Shown: piece after piece, positions 9,319 to 17,491 of the stretch
Layout of the letters: each line of letters starts with the position of its first letter
Numbering within the stretch: position 1 is the stretch's first letter
Source of the DNA: Pseudomonas sp. WN033
GTDB taxonomy: Bacteria > Pseudomonadota > Gammaproteobacteria > Pseudomonadales > Pseudomonadaceae
Direction of reading: 5' to 3'
DNA: 64,000 bases
NCBI GenBank assembly: GCA_002287035.1
Contig: NSKG01000002.1
Coordinates: forward strand, 124,001-188,000
Made by a program: the position numbers and the translations under genes
The notes under the pieces: model-generated
What the model was told of the DNA's origin: nothing
Seen by the model: the letters and a program-made list of their open reading frames with translations, nothing else
The model's database searches: none

Positions 9319-10289
9319 AAACGCAAATTCTTAAATCATTTGGCGGCCCGGAATCGTTCGAGCTGAGCGACGTACCCAAGCCAGTGCCGCAAGCGGGACA
9401 GGTGCTGGTACGGGTACACGCAACCTCCATCAACCCGCTGGATTACCAGGTACGTCGGGGCGACTACGTCGACTACGTGCCTCTACCCGCCATTACCGGG
9501 CATGACGTCTCCGGCGTCGTCGAAGCGGTCGGACCGGGTGTGACGAGCTTCGTGCCAGGTGACGAAGTCTGGTACACCACGCAGATTTTCGAAGGCGATG
9601 GAAGCTATGCCGAGTACCACGTGGCGTCCGAAAGCATCATCGGCAAGAAGCCGGCATCGCTGAGCCATCTCGAAGCAGCAACTCTGACCCTGGTGGGCGG
9701 GACGGTGTGGGAAGCACTGATCGGGCGTGTAGCGCTCAGGGTCGGGGAAAGCATTCTAATCCACGGCGGCGCGGGAGGCGTCGGCCATGTGGCTATCCAG
9801 CTGGCAAAGGCCATGGGAGCGCGGGTGTTCACCACCGTGCGCGAAGCAAACTTTGAATTCGCAAAAGCTATGGGTGCCGACGTGGTCATCGACTACGAAA
9901 AAGAGGATTACGTTGACGCCATAGTGCGGGAAACCGATGGTCATGGCGTCGATGTGGTGTTTGACACCATCGGCGGTGACACCTTGTCGCGCAGCCCCGA
10001 CGCACTTGCCCAGCTCGGCCGCGTGGTCTCGATTGTCGACATTGCCCAGCCGCAAAACCTCGTACAGGCCTGGGGTAAGAACGCCAGCTATCACTTCGTT
10101 TTCACCAGACAGAACCGCGGCAAACTTGATGAGTTGAGCGCATTGGTCGAACGCGGTCAACTGCGACCACACATTGGCGCCGTCTATTCGCTTGCAGACA
10201 TTCCAAAGGCCCACGCGCTGCTGGAGAGTCCCAACAACGGTCTCCGAGGAAAAATCGCGATTGCAATCGAGCCATCGCTCATTCCGTGA
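9315..10289 (+). CDS. NADP-dependent medium-chain oxidoreductase (quinone/enone reductase type)
   Basis: Start at ATG 9315 behind AAGGA with a 6-base gap; an upstream in-frame start at 9258 lies inside the operator repeat and is rejected. The product is about 324 residues with an N-terminal GroES-like domain ([26 protein letters not shown]) and a Rossmann domain ([19 protein letters not shown], then [12 protein letters not shown]). It lacks the structural-zinc cysteines of true alcohol dehydrogenases, which places it with the zeta-crystallin/quinone reductase branch. Such enzymes reduce quinones or alpha,beta-unsaturated carbonyls with NADPH. The substrate is not known. Operator copies upstream suggest ArsR control; it is followed by an ABM-fold gene in the same orientation. 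Confidence 0.9.
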   Translation: MKTQILKSFGGPESFELSDVPKPVPQAGQVLVRVHATSINPLDYQVRRGDYVDYVPLPAITGHDVSGVVEAVGPGVTSFVPGDEVWYTTQIFEGDGSYAEYHVASESIIGKKPASLSHLEAATLTLVGGTVWEALIGRVALRVGESILIHGGAGGVGHVAIQLAKAMGARVFTTVREANFEFAKAMGADVVIDYEKEDYVDAIVRETDGHGVDVVFDTIGGDTLSRSPDALAQLGRVVSIVDIAQPQNLVQAWGKNASYHFVFTRQNRGKLDELSALVERGQLRPHIGAVYSLADIPKAHALLESPNNGLRGKIAIAIEPSLIP

Positions 10290-10332
10290 GTGTGCACTTT
10301 TAACCGTTTAACTCAATTTGAGGAAATGCCCC

Positions 10333-10641
10333 ATGATTTATGAAATCGCTCTGCTGCCCATTCACAAAGAACACATTGAGCAGTTCAAACGCGCATTTGC
10401 CGATGTCGAACCGTTGCTCAAGCGCGCAAAGGGTTACGGCGGACACATGCTCGCACCCGGTATCGAAACGCCTCACATTTTCAACCTGATAGTGCGCTGG
10501 AGATCACTTGAAGATCACACGCCAGGCTTCGAAGCGAGTGAGGACCATCAGGTGTTCATGGCAGCTTTAGAGGAATACTTTTCAGAAGAACCGACGGTCT
10601 ACCACATTGAGGGGGCAGCTTTTGCCGGATCTAGCCTCTAA
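10333..10641 (+). CDS. ABM-fold (antibiotic biosynthesis monooxygenase-like) small protein
   Basis: Start at ATG 10333 (MIYEIALLPIHKEHIEQFKRAF) behind GAGG. About 102 residues with the dimeric ferredoxin-like ABM pattern: strand, long helix (HIEQFKRAFADVEPLLKRA), strand (HMLAPGIETPHIFNLIVRW), then the EDHQVFMAAL helix. Members are small cofactor-free oxygenases or stress proteins, and many have no proven activity. It is 43 bp downstream of the medium-chain reductase and probably cotranscribed, which supports a role in reactive-carbonyl or quinone handling (inference). Confidence 0.75.
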   Translation: MIYEIALLPIHKEHIEQFKRAFADVEPLLKRAKGYGGHMLAPGIETPHIFNLIVRWRSLEDHTPGFEASEDHQVFMAALEEYFSEEPTVYHIEGAAFAGSSL

Positions 10642-10872
10642 GGGCTGTTGACGTTTCAGCTTAACCAATTGATTTATGAGAGAAACATCATATTGTTGTG
10701 GTTCTCACACAACCCCAATACGAGCCTGCCATGCGCCGGTTAATGCTCAGCGACGAGCCGGCGCTTGACACCCCCAGGCAACAGCTCTGGAGTACTATTA
10801 CTGGCCTGGGGAGCGTCGCGCGCCTGCGCGATGCTGAAACATCCAGACAGCTTGGTGCCAGCGACTAATCCT

Positions 10873-10894
10873 GTGTCGAGCAGGCGCTCGACAC
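10873..10894 (-). terminator. Hairpin directly after the metallopeptidase stop codon
   Basis: Perfect 9-bp stem GTGTCGAGC/GCTCGACAC with a 4-base loop, abutting the stop codon of the minus-strand gene. No T run follows, so intrinsic termination is uncertain. Confidence 0.4.
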
Positions 10895-11395
10895 CTAGTC
10901 GCCCTGCTCACGCAAGGTCAGAAACAACCTCAAGTCCAGCTCCAACTGGTGATAGTCCGGTTCCATATGCTGGCATAGCTGATAGAAGGACTTGTTGTGC
11001 TCCTTCTCGCGCAGGTGCGCAAGCTCGTGCACTACGACCATCCGCAGTAGCGGCTCTGGCAGGGTCTTGAAGATAGCTGATACCTTGATCGCGTTTTTGC
11101 GCTTGAGCTTGCTGCCCTGCACACGGCTGACAAACTTATGCTGGCCCAGGGCGTTGTCGATGACGTGCATGCGGGTGTCATAGAACACCTTGCTGATCGG
11201 ATCAGCGCTACGCATGAATTGCTGCTTGATGCGCTGGACGTAGTCGTACAGGGCAGCGTCGGTTTGGATTAGATGCTGGACTTGCACTGGATAACGCTGT
11301 TCAAGCCAGATGCCAAGTCGCTTGCTGTCGATCAGTTGCTGAACCTGCTGTTGCAGGCTGGTGCTGTAGCCGCTGAGGTACTTGAGTGTGGTCAT
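10895..11395 (-). CDS. YgjP-type M48/WLM-like metallopeptidase (DUF45)
   Basis: Start at ATG 11395 behind a GGGGGAG run; an upstream frame to 11458 has no initiation signals. The product is about 166 residues. The zinc motif VVHELAHLREKEHNKSFYQL (HExxH with a downstream His) sits in the C-terminal third, and the domain ends with MEPDY, as in YgjP/DUF45 proteins. These are cytosolic predicted zinc peptidases of unknown substrate, shorter than typical 230-residue members. It is the last backbone gene before the tRNA-Pro integration site. Confidence 0.85.
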   Translation of the reverse strand: MTTLKYLSGYSTSLQQQVQQLIDSKRLGIWLEQRYPVQVQHLIQTDAALYDYVQRIKQQFMRSADPISKVFYDTRMHVIDNALGQHKFVSRVQGSKLKRKNAIKVSAIFKTLPEPLLRMVVVHELAHLREKEHNKSFYQLCQHMEPDYHQLELDLRLFLTLREQGD

Positions 11396-11483
11396 GGCTC
11401 CCCCGTTTTTAATGGGGCACAAAAGTAAAGGATCAGAGCAGTTGGTGTCACCGAGCAAGGCAGGATAAAAAGTCCCTGAAACG

Positions 11484-11513
11484 AAAAAGGCCAGTTCATC
11501 TATGAACTGGCCT
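11484..11513 (-). terminator. Original chromosomal terminator of the tRNA-Pro gene
   Basis: A 12-bp perfect hairpin AGGCCAGTTCAT-CT-ATGAACTGGCCT (11488-11513), followed on the minus strand by T residues. It lies 17 bp beyond the left tRNA 3'-end copy. A similar but different hairpin with the same AAGGCC...GGCCTAAGTC frame follows the intact tRNA at 52337-52364. Confidence 0.8.
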
Positions 11514-11527
11514 AAGTCGTGAAGTTA

Positions 11528-11576
11528 TTTGGTCGGGACGGAGTGATTCGAACACTCGACCCCTTGCACCCCATGC
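11528..11576 (-). repeat. attL: copy of the tRNA-Pro 3' end
   Basis: Forty-nine bases identical to 52379-52427, covering the CCA end, T arm, variable loop and the 3' side of the anticodon stem-loop of tRNA-Pro. Homology stops at ATGC/TATTAAA, in the anticodon loop region, a usual crossover position for tyrosine integrases. Confidence 0.92.
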
Positions 11577-11705
11577 TATTAAATAGCGGACTCCCTTAAA
11601 TACCAGAAGACTCCCGTGGACACCCGAAAGCTAGCAATATCAAGGCTTACAGGCTACCATCCTGTCCACAAGGGTCTATAGCAGTCCGGTTACTTCTTTG
11701 CTTTC

Positions 11706-11729
11706 TGTTTACCCCTTTGTTTACCCCTT
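11706..11729 (+). repeat. Left pair of 12-bp putative integrase arm sites
   Basis: Two head-to-tail copies of TGTTTACCCCTT, 130 bp inside the left core and just upstream of the integrase start. The same doublet, in the same orientation, lies at 52302-52325, 54 bp from the right core. The shared block runs to 27 bases. Arm-type sites on both sides of the core are the expected layout of an attP for this recombinase family. Confidence 0.6.
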
Positions 11730-11737
11730 TTTGAATA

Positions 11738-13186
11738 GTGAGCGATATGACCAGGTATCCTAAAGCTGGCAAAGGCAGCAAGTGGACGATTCGAGAGCTC
11801 AACGCGATCCCGCCGGAATGGCACGGTGACACCCTTGCCGATGGTAATGGCCTGTATGGCGAGGTTCGATTCAGTAAAAAAGGAAGCGCATCTGTCCGCT
11901 TTAAATATGCGTTTCGCTGGGAAGGCAAAACCCGCTGGTACCAGCTAGGGACATACCCAGGGGTTGGTGTCGCCGAGATTCGAGCCGAGCGTGACCGAGC
12001 TCGCCAACTGGTTGCAGAAGGGGTAAACCCAGTTGACTCTAAAAAAGCTGACAAAATAGAAGCCCAAGCCGCTGTAAGCGCTGTCATTGCAGAAGCAGAA
12101 CGTCAGGCCACAGAGAACCTGACTGTTGCTGACATGTTTAGCGATTGGCTGAGGAAAGGAGTAGCCCGGCAAGACGGCAATGCCGAATTGACGCGCAGCT
12201 TCAACAAGGACGTGCTGTCTGTTATTGGCCAGAAAGCAATCCGAGACCTGACTGATAATGATTTGCTGGATGTGCTGGGGCGGGTGCGTAAACGCGGAGT
12301 AAACCGGACTGTCGTCATTCTTAACAACGACATTGGCCAGATGCTTCGTTGGGCAGAAAAGCGGCAACCTTGGCGTGGTTTGATGATAGATGGCAATCCT
12401 GCCGACTTGATTGACGTAGAGACGCTCCTCGACCCTGACTACGAAGAAGAGCGCGATCGCATTTTGTCACCAGCAGAGATTCGTGAACTGCGGGATATTC
12501 TCGCTCGACTTGAAATGGATTATAAGGCCCTGCCCGCTGGACAGAAATACTCCGGAATCAGACCCGTCAACAAACGCGTTCAATGTGCTTTGTGGATATG
12601 CCTGAGCACCATTTGCCGTATTGGTGAGTTACTGCAAGCTGAATGGCGGCATATCGATCTGGATGTCGGAACCTGGTTTATCCCAGCCTCCAACACCAAA
12701 GGCAAGCGCGGCAAGCGCAAAGATCACCACGTGTTCTTATCCCCTTTTGCCATTTCCCACTTTAGAAAGCTGCAAATCGAGACCGGCCACACTCCCTTCT
12801 GCTTCCCGTCCCCAAAAGGAGATAACCATGTCGGCGAAAAAACAGTCAGCAAACTTATCGGTGACCGGCAATGTCGATTCAAAAAGCGCAGCAAGCCACC
12901 GAAAGGCAGGCACCACAACGATACCCTTGTCCTATCAGACGGTGCCAATGGTGAGTGGACACCCCACGACCTCCGTCGAACTGGTGCAACCATGATGCAA
13001 GCACTGGGGGTTACTCTGGATGTAATTGACCGATGCCAGAATCACGTCATGCCGGGAAAAGTCCGCCGACACTACCTACACCATGACTACGCAGAAGAAA
13101 AAACCAAAGCATGGCGTTTACTTGGTGAGCACATAGAAACAATCCTGAAGGCGGATAATGTTGTGATGATTGGAAAACGTGCGTAG
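11738..13186 (+). CDS. int: Tyrosine site-specific integrase (P4-type)
   Basis: About 482 residues from a GTG at 11738, or ATG 11747 three codons later. An N-terminal DUF4102-like arm-binding domain (LADGNGLYGEVRF, WYQLGTYPGVGVAEIRAERDRAR) is followed by a core-binding domain near residues 110-200 and a catalytic domain. Catalytic residues are visible: Arg in CRIGELLQAEW, His-x-x-Arg in HDLRRTGATMMQ, a second His/Trp box in CQNHV, and the nucleophile Tyr in RRHYLHHDY. It recombines attP with the tRNA-Pro 3' end and, with an excisionase, excises the element. The AlpA-like protein at 49.5 kb could act as that factor (inference). The 12-bp repeats that may bind its N-terminal domain lie directly upstream. 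Confidence 0.93.
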   Translation: MSDMTRYPKAGKGSKWTIRELNAIPPEWHGDTLADGNGLYGEVRFSKKGSASVRFKYAFRWEGKTRWYQLGTYPGVGVAEIRAERDRARQLVAEGVNPVDSKKADKIEAQAAVSAVIAEAERQATENLTVADMFSDWLRKGVARQDGNAELTRSFNKDVLSVIGQKAIRDLTDNDLLDVLGRVRKRGVNRTVVILNNDIGQMLRWAEKRQPWRGLMIDGNPADLIDVETLLDPDYEEERDRILSPAEIRELRDILARLEMDYKALPAGQKYSGIRPVNKRVQCALWICLSTICRIGELLQAEWRHIDLDVGTWFIPASNTKGKRGKRKDHHVFLSPFAISHFRKLQIETGHTPFCFPSPKGDNHVGEKTVSKLIGDRQCRFKKRSKPPKGRHHNDTLVLSDGANGEWTPHDLRRTGATMMQALGVTLDVIDRCQNHVMPGKVRRHYLHHDYAEEKTKAWRLLGEHIETILKADNVVMIGKRA

Positions 13187-13268
13187 TAGCAGGATAGAGC
13201 CCGCCCAAGCTGTATTACGGCCCCGCGTCGGCCCCGCCACACTGGACCGTCCTCCATCAAAATAGCGC

Positions 13269-13571
13269 CTAGCGCCCTTTCAGATGCCCTCCTGGCACCA
13301 TCCGCTGGTGCAGCACCGCAAACACCACCAGCTGCTTCTTCTCCAGCCGGTAGTAGAGCATGTGACTGCCATACGGAAAACTGACCACCCCATCACCCAC
13401 ATCCGGCCTGTCCAGCCCCTGACTGGGAAACTCGACCAACAGCTTGATAGTGTCCCGCATCCCCTCCAGATACTTCCTGGACTGTTCCTGCCCCCAAGTA
13501 TCCGCCGTTACACGGTGGATAGCCTTCAGGTCCTGCTGTGCATCACGGGTTAATCGAAATCCGAGAGCCAT
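13269..13571 (-). CDS. RelE/ParE-family toxin
   Basis: One hundred residues of the ParE/RelE fold: N-terminal FRLTRDAQQDLKAIHRVT, central WGQEQSRKYLEGMRDTIKLL, then VGDGVVSFPYGSHMLYYRLE and a C-terminal VFAVLHQRMVP. ParE members poison DNA gyrase and RelE members cleave mRNA; the FPYGSHMLYYR box fits the ParE group better. Its start codon overlaps the stop of the upstream antitoxin gene, so the two are translationally coupled. The pair probably stabilises the integrated element. Confidence 0.88.
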   Translation of the reverse strand: MALGFRLTRDAQQDLKAIHRVTADTWGQEQSRKYLEGMRDTIKLLVEFPSQGLDRPDVGDGVVSFPYGSHMLYYRLEKKQLVVFAVLHQRMVPGGHLKGR

Positions 13572-13837
13572 CAGTCATCGCTTTCCTGCAATAACTGGTC
13601 AAAGAACTCCCCACCATCAACCGTCTCACCAGCGGTAATCTGGTCCCTGGCGCGCTCTGCCCTCAGCTGTAGCAGCTCCAGCTTCAACTCTTCATTGCTG
13701 ACAAAATCCTCGGCAGCAACCAACACCGCCACCGGCTTGCCGTGCTTGCTGATGTGTACCGGCTCTCGCTGGGCTTTCAGCAGTATCTCGCCGAAACGGA
13801 CCTTTGCTTCGTTTGCTGTCATTACATTCACAGTCAT
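13571..13837 (-). CDS. Phd/YefM-family antitoxin
   Basis: Start at ATG 13837 behind GAGG. About 88 residues. The N-terminal Phd DNA-binding fold is clear (MTANEAKVRFGEILLKAQ, then EPVHISKHGKPVAVLVAAEDF). The acidic C-terminus (DGGEFFDQLLQESDD) is the usual toxin-binding tail. It is the first gene of the toxin-antitoxin pair and probably represses its own promoter with the toxin as corepressor. It ends in an overlap with the toxin start. Confidence 0.88.
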   Translation of the reverse strand: MTVNVMTANEAKVRFGEILLKAQREPVHISKHGKPVAVLVAAEDFVSNEELKLELLQLRAERARDQITAGETVDGGEFFDQLLQESDD

Positions 13838-14194
13838 CACCCACCTCATTGAGAGCACTATATGAGAATCTATTTTTCGAACAAATCGAACGAAACGATT
13901 AATCCATACAAAGCTTAGCACAGCCTATAGCTCTAAGTGCGCCGTCTATCGTGGCCACGACAAAGGCTTGCATTCCGCAAGCGAGAATAGGGCAACGCGC
14001 CATATCTGGTGGAAACGCTGCAGAGTCCGCTTATCCGCTTGAAGATATGTTTGAGAAATGACGAAAACCGATGCCGAGTGGAGGGGCATCTACGTCAGAG
14101 TAGGTAGCGGGCACCTAGTTGACAAAACCCAAAATCCGCACCAAAATCTCGGTTGACACTACCTTGATTTTGCACTCTTTGTGTGGAGAAATCT
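13838..14194 (+). promoter_or_regulatory. Divergent control region between antitoxin and XRE-ImmA operon
   Basis: No gene was seen in this 357-bp stretch. It holds the antitoxin promoter on one strand. On the plus strand a TTGACA (14119-14124), 17-bp spacer and CAAAAT (14142-14147) could drive the XRE-ImmA pair, with a second TTGACA at 14153-14158. Near-repeats ACCCAAAATC and ACCAAAATC flank the -10 and are possible operator half-sites. A small hairpin (GCTTGC/GCAAGC) lies near 13968. Confidence 0.4.
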
Positions 14195-14815
14195 ATGAGC
14201 GAAACCCATCATCCGAGTAAGCTGGAGCCAAGGCTAACGGCGGAATATATTGATGTAGTCTGCAATGAGGCCTTGGATGCTGCATATCGGGCAATTGAAG
14301 CCGCTTCCACGGATGACGATACCAATTGGACGCTGGGTACCCTGACCTACGGGCGTGTCCAGGGCCGCTTCAAATTCATGCACCGTAACCCTGAGCTTCC
14401 CTGGTTCCGCCTCGCCAACAATACGATGGACTACACTCCTAGCGTCAATGGCGTACTTCTTCAGGTCGTCATGGATGATCCTGCCGTCCGAAAGAAATCG
14501 CACCGCCTCTCGCCCAATGGGGTAGAACGTTTCCAAGCCAGTCTTTTAGGGCTGGCATGTGACCAGAACCTTACATGGCGCCTCTACATCGACAGTGATT
14601 TGAACCCGGACGGGCGAAAACTGACTGCGACAGTCATGAGCTTTGATTCGAATCTAAATGTTGTCAGCCAATGGGTTCACAACTATGTGCCACTCCCATC
14701 GGTTCGGACTACGGAGCTTGCTCAAGAAGTCGAAATCCCAGATTCAATGCCGCTACGCCGCAAGAAAGATGCCGAGCAAGGCACGCTAAACGAAACTGAC
14801 ATGAAAGATGAGTAA
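14195..14815 (+). CDS. Hypothetical protein, partner of XRE-ImmA regulator
   Basis: Start at ATG 14195 behind TGGAG. The product is about 206 residues and I do not recognise a family. It is soluble, with an N-terminal helical part (AEYIDVVCNEALDAAYRAIEAA), several aromatic strand-like segments (GRFKFMHRNPELPWFRLANN), a mixed alpha/beta centre and a charged tail. Its stop overlaps the start of the XRE-ImmA gene by 8 bp, so the two are coupled. In prophages and mobile elements XRE-ImmA proteins often come with a cleavage target or antitoxin-like partner. This protein could fill that role, but nothing in its sequence proves it. Confidence 0.7.
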   Translation: MSETHHPSKLEPRLTAEYIDVVCNEALDAAYRAIEAASTDDDTNWTLGTLTYGRVQGRFKFMHRNPELPWFRLANNTMDYTPSVNGVLLQVVMDDPAVRKKSHRLSPNGVERFQASLLGLACDQNLTWRLYIDSDLNPDGRKLTATVMSFDSNLNVVSQWVHNYVPLPSVRTTELAQEVEIPDSMPLRRKKDAEQGTLNETDMKDE

Positions 14816-15920
14816 TAGAACAGGCTTTTTACCCCTAGGTGATGAGTTTTCACCAGACAAACTCCGGCTCGCAAGATGCGCGGCCGGATTGTCGTTGGCC
14901 GAAATTGGTGAGAAGCTGGACGTCACCAGGCAGTACGCACACAAGCTCGAAGTGAACGCGATCCCATCCCCACAGCAGCTTAAAGTACTGAGCGAAATCT
15001 TGGGTGTGCATGAAAGCTTCTTTTTTATGCCCAGGCGCAGCTCTGTGGAGCTGGAGCAGTGTCATTTTCGAAGCCTCAGATCGTCAACTCAGACCCTTAA
15101 GAAGACCATTGCAGCTCAAGTTGAGATGCTCGAGTTGCTGATCGACGAGCTCGACAAAGAGATTGCTTTTCCTGCGGTGGACTTCCAGGCATTCGACAGC
15201 GCGATCGATGACCCTCGCAAGATCGAGCAGGTTGCCGAAAAGTTTCGACGCGAACAGGGCTTGGGGCTTGGGCCTATTTCTAGCGTAACCAAGCTAGCCG
15301 AGAAGATAGGCATTCTGGTCGTCGATTTGAATGCTGCTGATGAGAAGGTGGATGCGTTCTCCCTCTACAACAAGCGCCCGTTGATTGTTCGTAGCACTGC
15401 GAAGGTGAGCCCAGGCCGGCAACGTTTCGACCTCGCGCATGAACTGGGCCACCTCGTTATGCACCAAGGTATCGAGACGGGGTGCCGTCTTACTGAGGAG
15501 CAGGCAAACCAGTTCGCTAGTGCATTTTTAATGCCTCGTACCAGCTTTGCTGCTGAGTTCCCGGCAATGCGAGGCCGCTACCTCAATTGGTCTGCGCTTA
15601 AAGAGTTGAAGCTTCGCTGGAAGGTCAGCTTCAAGGCTCTGATATTTCGAGCCCGCAGCTTGGATCTTCTGACCGCCGGGCAAGCGAAGTCGGGGTTCAC
15701 CTACTTGAGCAGAAAGGGCTTTACCAAGGAAGAGGAGTTCGACGAGCTGATTCCGATGGAGTCACCGGCTCTTGTGCAACGGGCTATCGATCTGTTGGAT
15801 TATTCGGCCTGGCGGCGTATTTTGGATGATTCTGGGCTGACCCGCAGCTTGGTCACCGAGCGGTTTCTGCTTAACGCTCCGTCGTCGCCGCTTCGGTTGG
15901 TAGGCCGCGAAGCGAATTGA
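14808..15920 (+). CDS. XRE helix-turn-helix / ImmA-IrrE (M78) metallopeptidase regulator
   Basis: About 370 residues. Residues 15-75 form an XRE helix-turn-helix (LRLARCAAGLSLAEIGEKLD, VTRQYAHKLEVN). The C-terminal half is an ImmA/IrrE peptidase with HELGHLVMH (HExxH) around residue 210 and the downstream EEQANQFASAFLMP segment that supplies the third zinc ligand. Relatives in mobile elements sense DNA damage or helper signals and cleave a repressor, or act as the antitoxin half of a toxin system. It is cotranscribed with the upstream unknown gene (8-bp overlap). It probably governs the lysogeny-like decision of the element (inference). Confidence 0.88.
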   Translation: MSNRTGFLPLGDEFSPDKLRLARCAAGLSLAEIGEKLDVTRQYAHKLEVNAIPSPQQLKVLSEILGVHESFFFMPRRSSVELEQCHFRSLRSSTQTLKKTIAAQVEMLELLIDELDKEIAFPAVDFQAFDSAIDDPRKIEQVAEKFRREQGLGLGPISSVTKLAEKIGILVVDLNAADEKVDAFSLYNKRPLIVRSTAKVSPGRQRFDLAHELGHLVMHQGIETGCRLTEEQANQFASAFLMPRTSFAAEFPAMRGRYLNWSALKELKLRWKVSFKALIFRARSLDLLTAGQAKSGFTYLSRKGFTKEEEFDELIPMESPALVQRAIDLLDYSAWRRILDDSGLTRSLVTERFLLNAPSSPLRLVGREAN

Positions 15921-16077
15921 GGTGGGGGGGCTGCTCCTCCATCTCCGCCCTTAATCATGCAGGACATTCATACATCAGCACCACCATCCGATTCAAAATA
16001 TTTTCACTCATACATAACCCTCATGAACCTACCCCCGGTCAGTCGATTCAGCTGGCCCATTTCATGAGGAATCTTCC

Positions 16078-16386
16078 ATGACACAACCCTGTCCCCATTG
16101 CGGTTCCCGGCATGTGGTCTATGGCAATCACGGTCGACGTGTCGGCGGTGCTGTCGGCACCGTCGCTGGTGCTTTCAGTGGTGCCACAGCATCAAGCTCT
16201 AGCGGTGCACGCATGGGCATGAAAGCCGGTGCTGCTGGCGGCCCTGTGGGTGTCGGCGCGGGTGCTGTACTGGGCGCTATTGCCGGTGCCCTTGCTGGCT
16301 GCGTAGCCGGTCTACAGCTGGGTAAAGTCGTTGATCAGCAGGTGATTTGTAGCCACCTGTGCCTCGACTGCCAGTCACGCTTCTGA
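16078..16386 (+). CDS. Small zinc-ribbon / glycine-zipper protein
   Basis: A 102-residue protein with a CPHCGSRH knuckle at residue 5 and a matching CLDCQSRF at the extreme C-terminus, a likely split zinc ribbon. Between them is a Gly/Ala-rich stretch (residues 20-85) with small-xxx-small spacing typical of glycine zippers that insert in membranes. Similar proteins occur beside DUF932 and YqaJ genes in plasmids and integrative elements, without known function. A strong hairpin follows 25 bases after the stop. Confidence 0.7.
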   Translation: MTQPCPHCGSRHVVYGNHGRRVGGAVGTVAGAFSGATASSSSGARMGMKAGAAGGPVGVGAGAVLGAIAGALAGCVAGLQLGKVVDQQVICSHLCLDCQSRF

Positions 16387-16410
16387 CATTTCACTACTTC
16401 CTACTTTATT

Positions 16411-16450
16411 CATACACCACTCAGACTGCATACGCTCTGAGTGGTGTATG
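16411..16450 (+). terminator. 15-bp perfect hairpin in the leader of the DUF932 gene
   Basis: Arms CATACACCACTCAGA (16411-16425) and TCTGAGTGGTGTATG (16436-16450) with a 10-base loop, no T run. It lies between the glycine-zipper gene and the TTGGAG of the DUF932 gene. Its place suggests a transcript end or mRNA-stability element. Confidence 0.65.
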
Positions 16451-16469
16451 CCGTCTTGGAGAAACAACC

Positions 16470-17438
16470 ATGGCGCACGAAATTGAAAACATGGCCTATG
16501 TAGGCGCTACCCCCTGGCACGGCTTGGGCCAACAACTCTCTCCCAAACAGCCTCTTGAAGTCTGGCGGCGCGAAGCCGGTATGGATTGGGAGATACTGGA
16601 CAGCCCAGTCCATTTCAAAGCGGACACACGCGGCCCGCTGGGCAGTATCCACACCTATCCAGAGCAACGGGTGCTGTACCGCTCGGATACCAAGGAAGCT
16701 CTCTCGGTGGTTTCCAAGCGGTACCAGATCGTCCAGCCTCGGGACGTCATCGAGTTTTACCGCGATCTGACCGAGGTATCTGGCTATGAGCTGGAAACCG
16801 CCGGCGTCCTCAAGGGTGGGCGTAAGTTCTGGGCCCTTGCCCGTACTGGCATGGACTTCTCACTGAAAGGCAGAGACCTGGTGAATGGCTACTTGCTGCT
16901 GGCTACGTCGTGTGACGGCACCATGGCCACGACAGCGACCCCCACCACCGTCCGTGTGGTCTGCAACAACACCCTGACCGTTGCAGTAAATGGCGCTCCC
17001 CGCGCTATCAAGGTGCCGCATAACACGGTCTTTCAGCCTGATGTAGTAAAACAGGACCTGGGTATTGCCGTTTCCCAGTGGGACGACTTCAAGTACCAGA
17101 TGCGCCTGCTGTCACAGCGCAAGGTTAGCTGGAAAGAGGCAATGGCGTATTTCATGGGCGTGGTATCTGAGATTGATGAACATGAACCGCTGCCAGAAAA
17201 ACTCCCCAACGAGCGTGGTCTCAAGCGTGTCCAGGAACTGTTTGATGGTGCTGGCCGGGGCAGCGACCTGGAGTCCGCACAGGGAACAGCCTGGGGCATG
17301 CTCAGCGCGGTTACCGAGTATGTCGATCACCACCGCCAGGCTCGCAGCACTGATTACCGGCTGGATTCCGCCTGGTTTGGCAATGGTGCACAAATGAAGC
17401 AGCGTGCCCTGGACAATGCCTTGCAGCTGGTCGCCTGA
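16470..17438 (+). CDS. DUF932 (TIGR03299-type) phage/plasmid-like protein
   Basis: Start at ATG 16470 behind TTGGAG; the longer frame from 16359 overlaps the hairpin and the previous gene. The product is about 322 residues. It begins MAHEIENMAYVGATPWHGLG, the hallmark of the TIGR03299/DUF932 family, and continues with YRSDTKEALSVVSKRYQIVQP and VRVVCNNTLTVA. The family is common on plasmids, phages and integrative elements beside recombination genes. Its biochemical role is unknown, although a replication or recombination link is assumed from context. Here it precedes a YqaJ exonuclease. Confidence 0.9.
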   Translation: MAHEIENMAYVGATPWHGLGQQLSPKQPLEVWRREAGMDWEILDSPVHFKADTRGPLGSIHTYPEQRVLYRSDTKEALSVVSKRYQIVQPRDVIEFYRDLTEVSGYELETAGVLKGGRKFWALARTGMDFSLKGRDLVNGYLLLATSCDGTMATTATPTTVRVVCNNTLTVAVNGAPRAIKVPHNTVFQPDVVKQDLGIAVSQWDDFKYQMRLLSQRKVSWKEAMAYFMGVVSEIDEHEPLPEKLPNERGLKRVQELFDGAGRGSDLESAQGTAWGMLSAVTEYVDHHRQARSTDYRLDSAWFGNGAQMKQRALDNALQLVA

Positions 17439-17491
17439 CCCCCTACCCCGTTTTACCCCTTTCAAATTCAAATACTGAACTGGAGTACATT

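Noticed and set aside
11530-11606. A second tRNA-Pro gene at the left end
   Set aside because: Only the 3' 47 bases match; the 5' half is replaced by element sequence, so it is an attachment-site copy.
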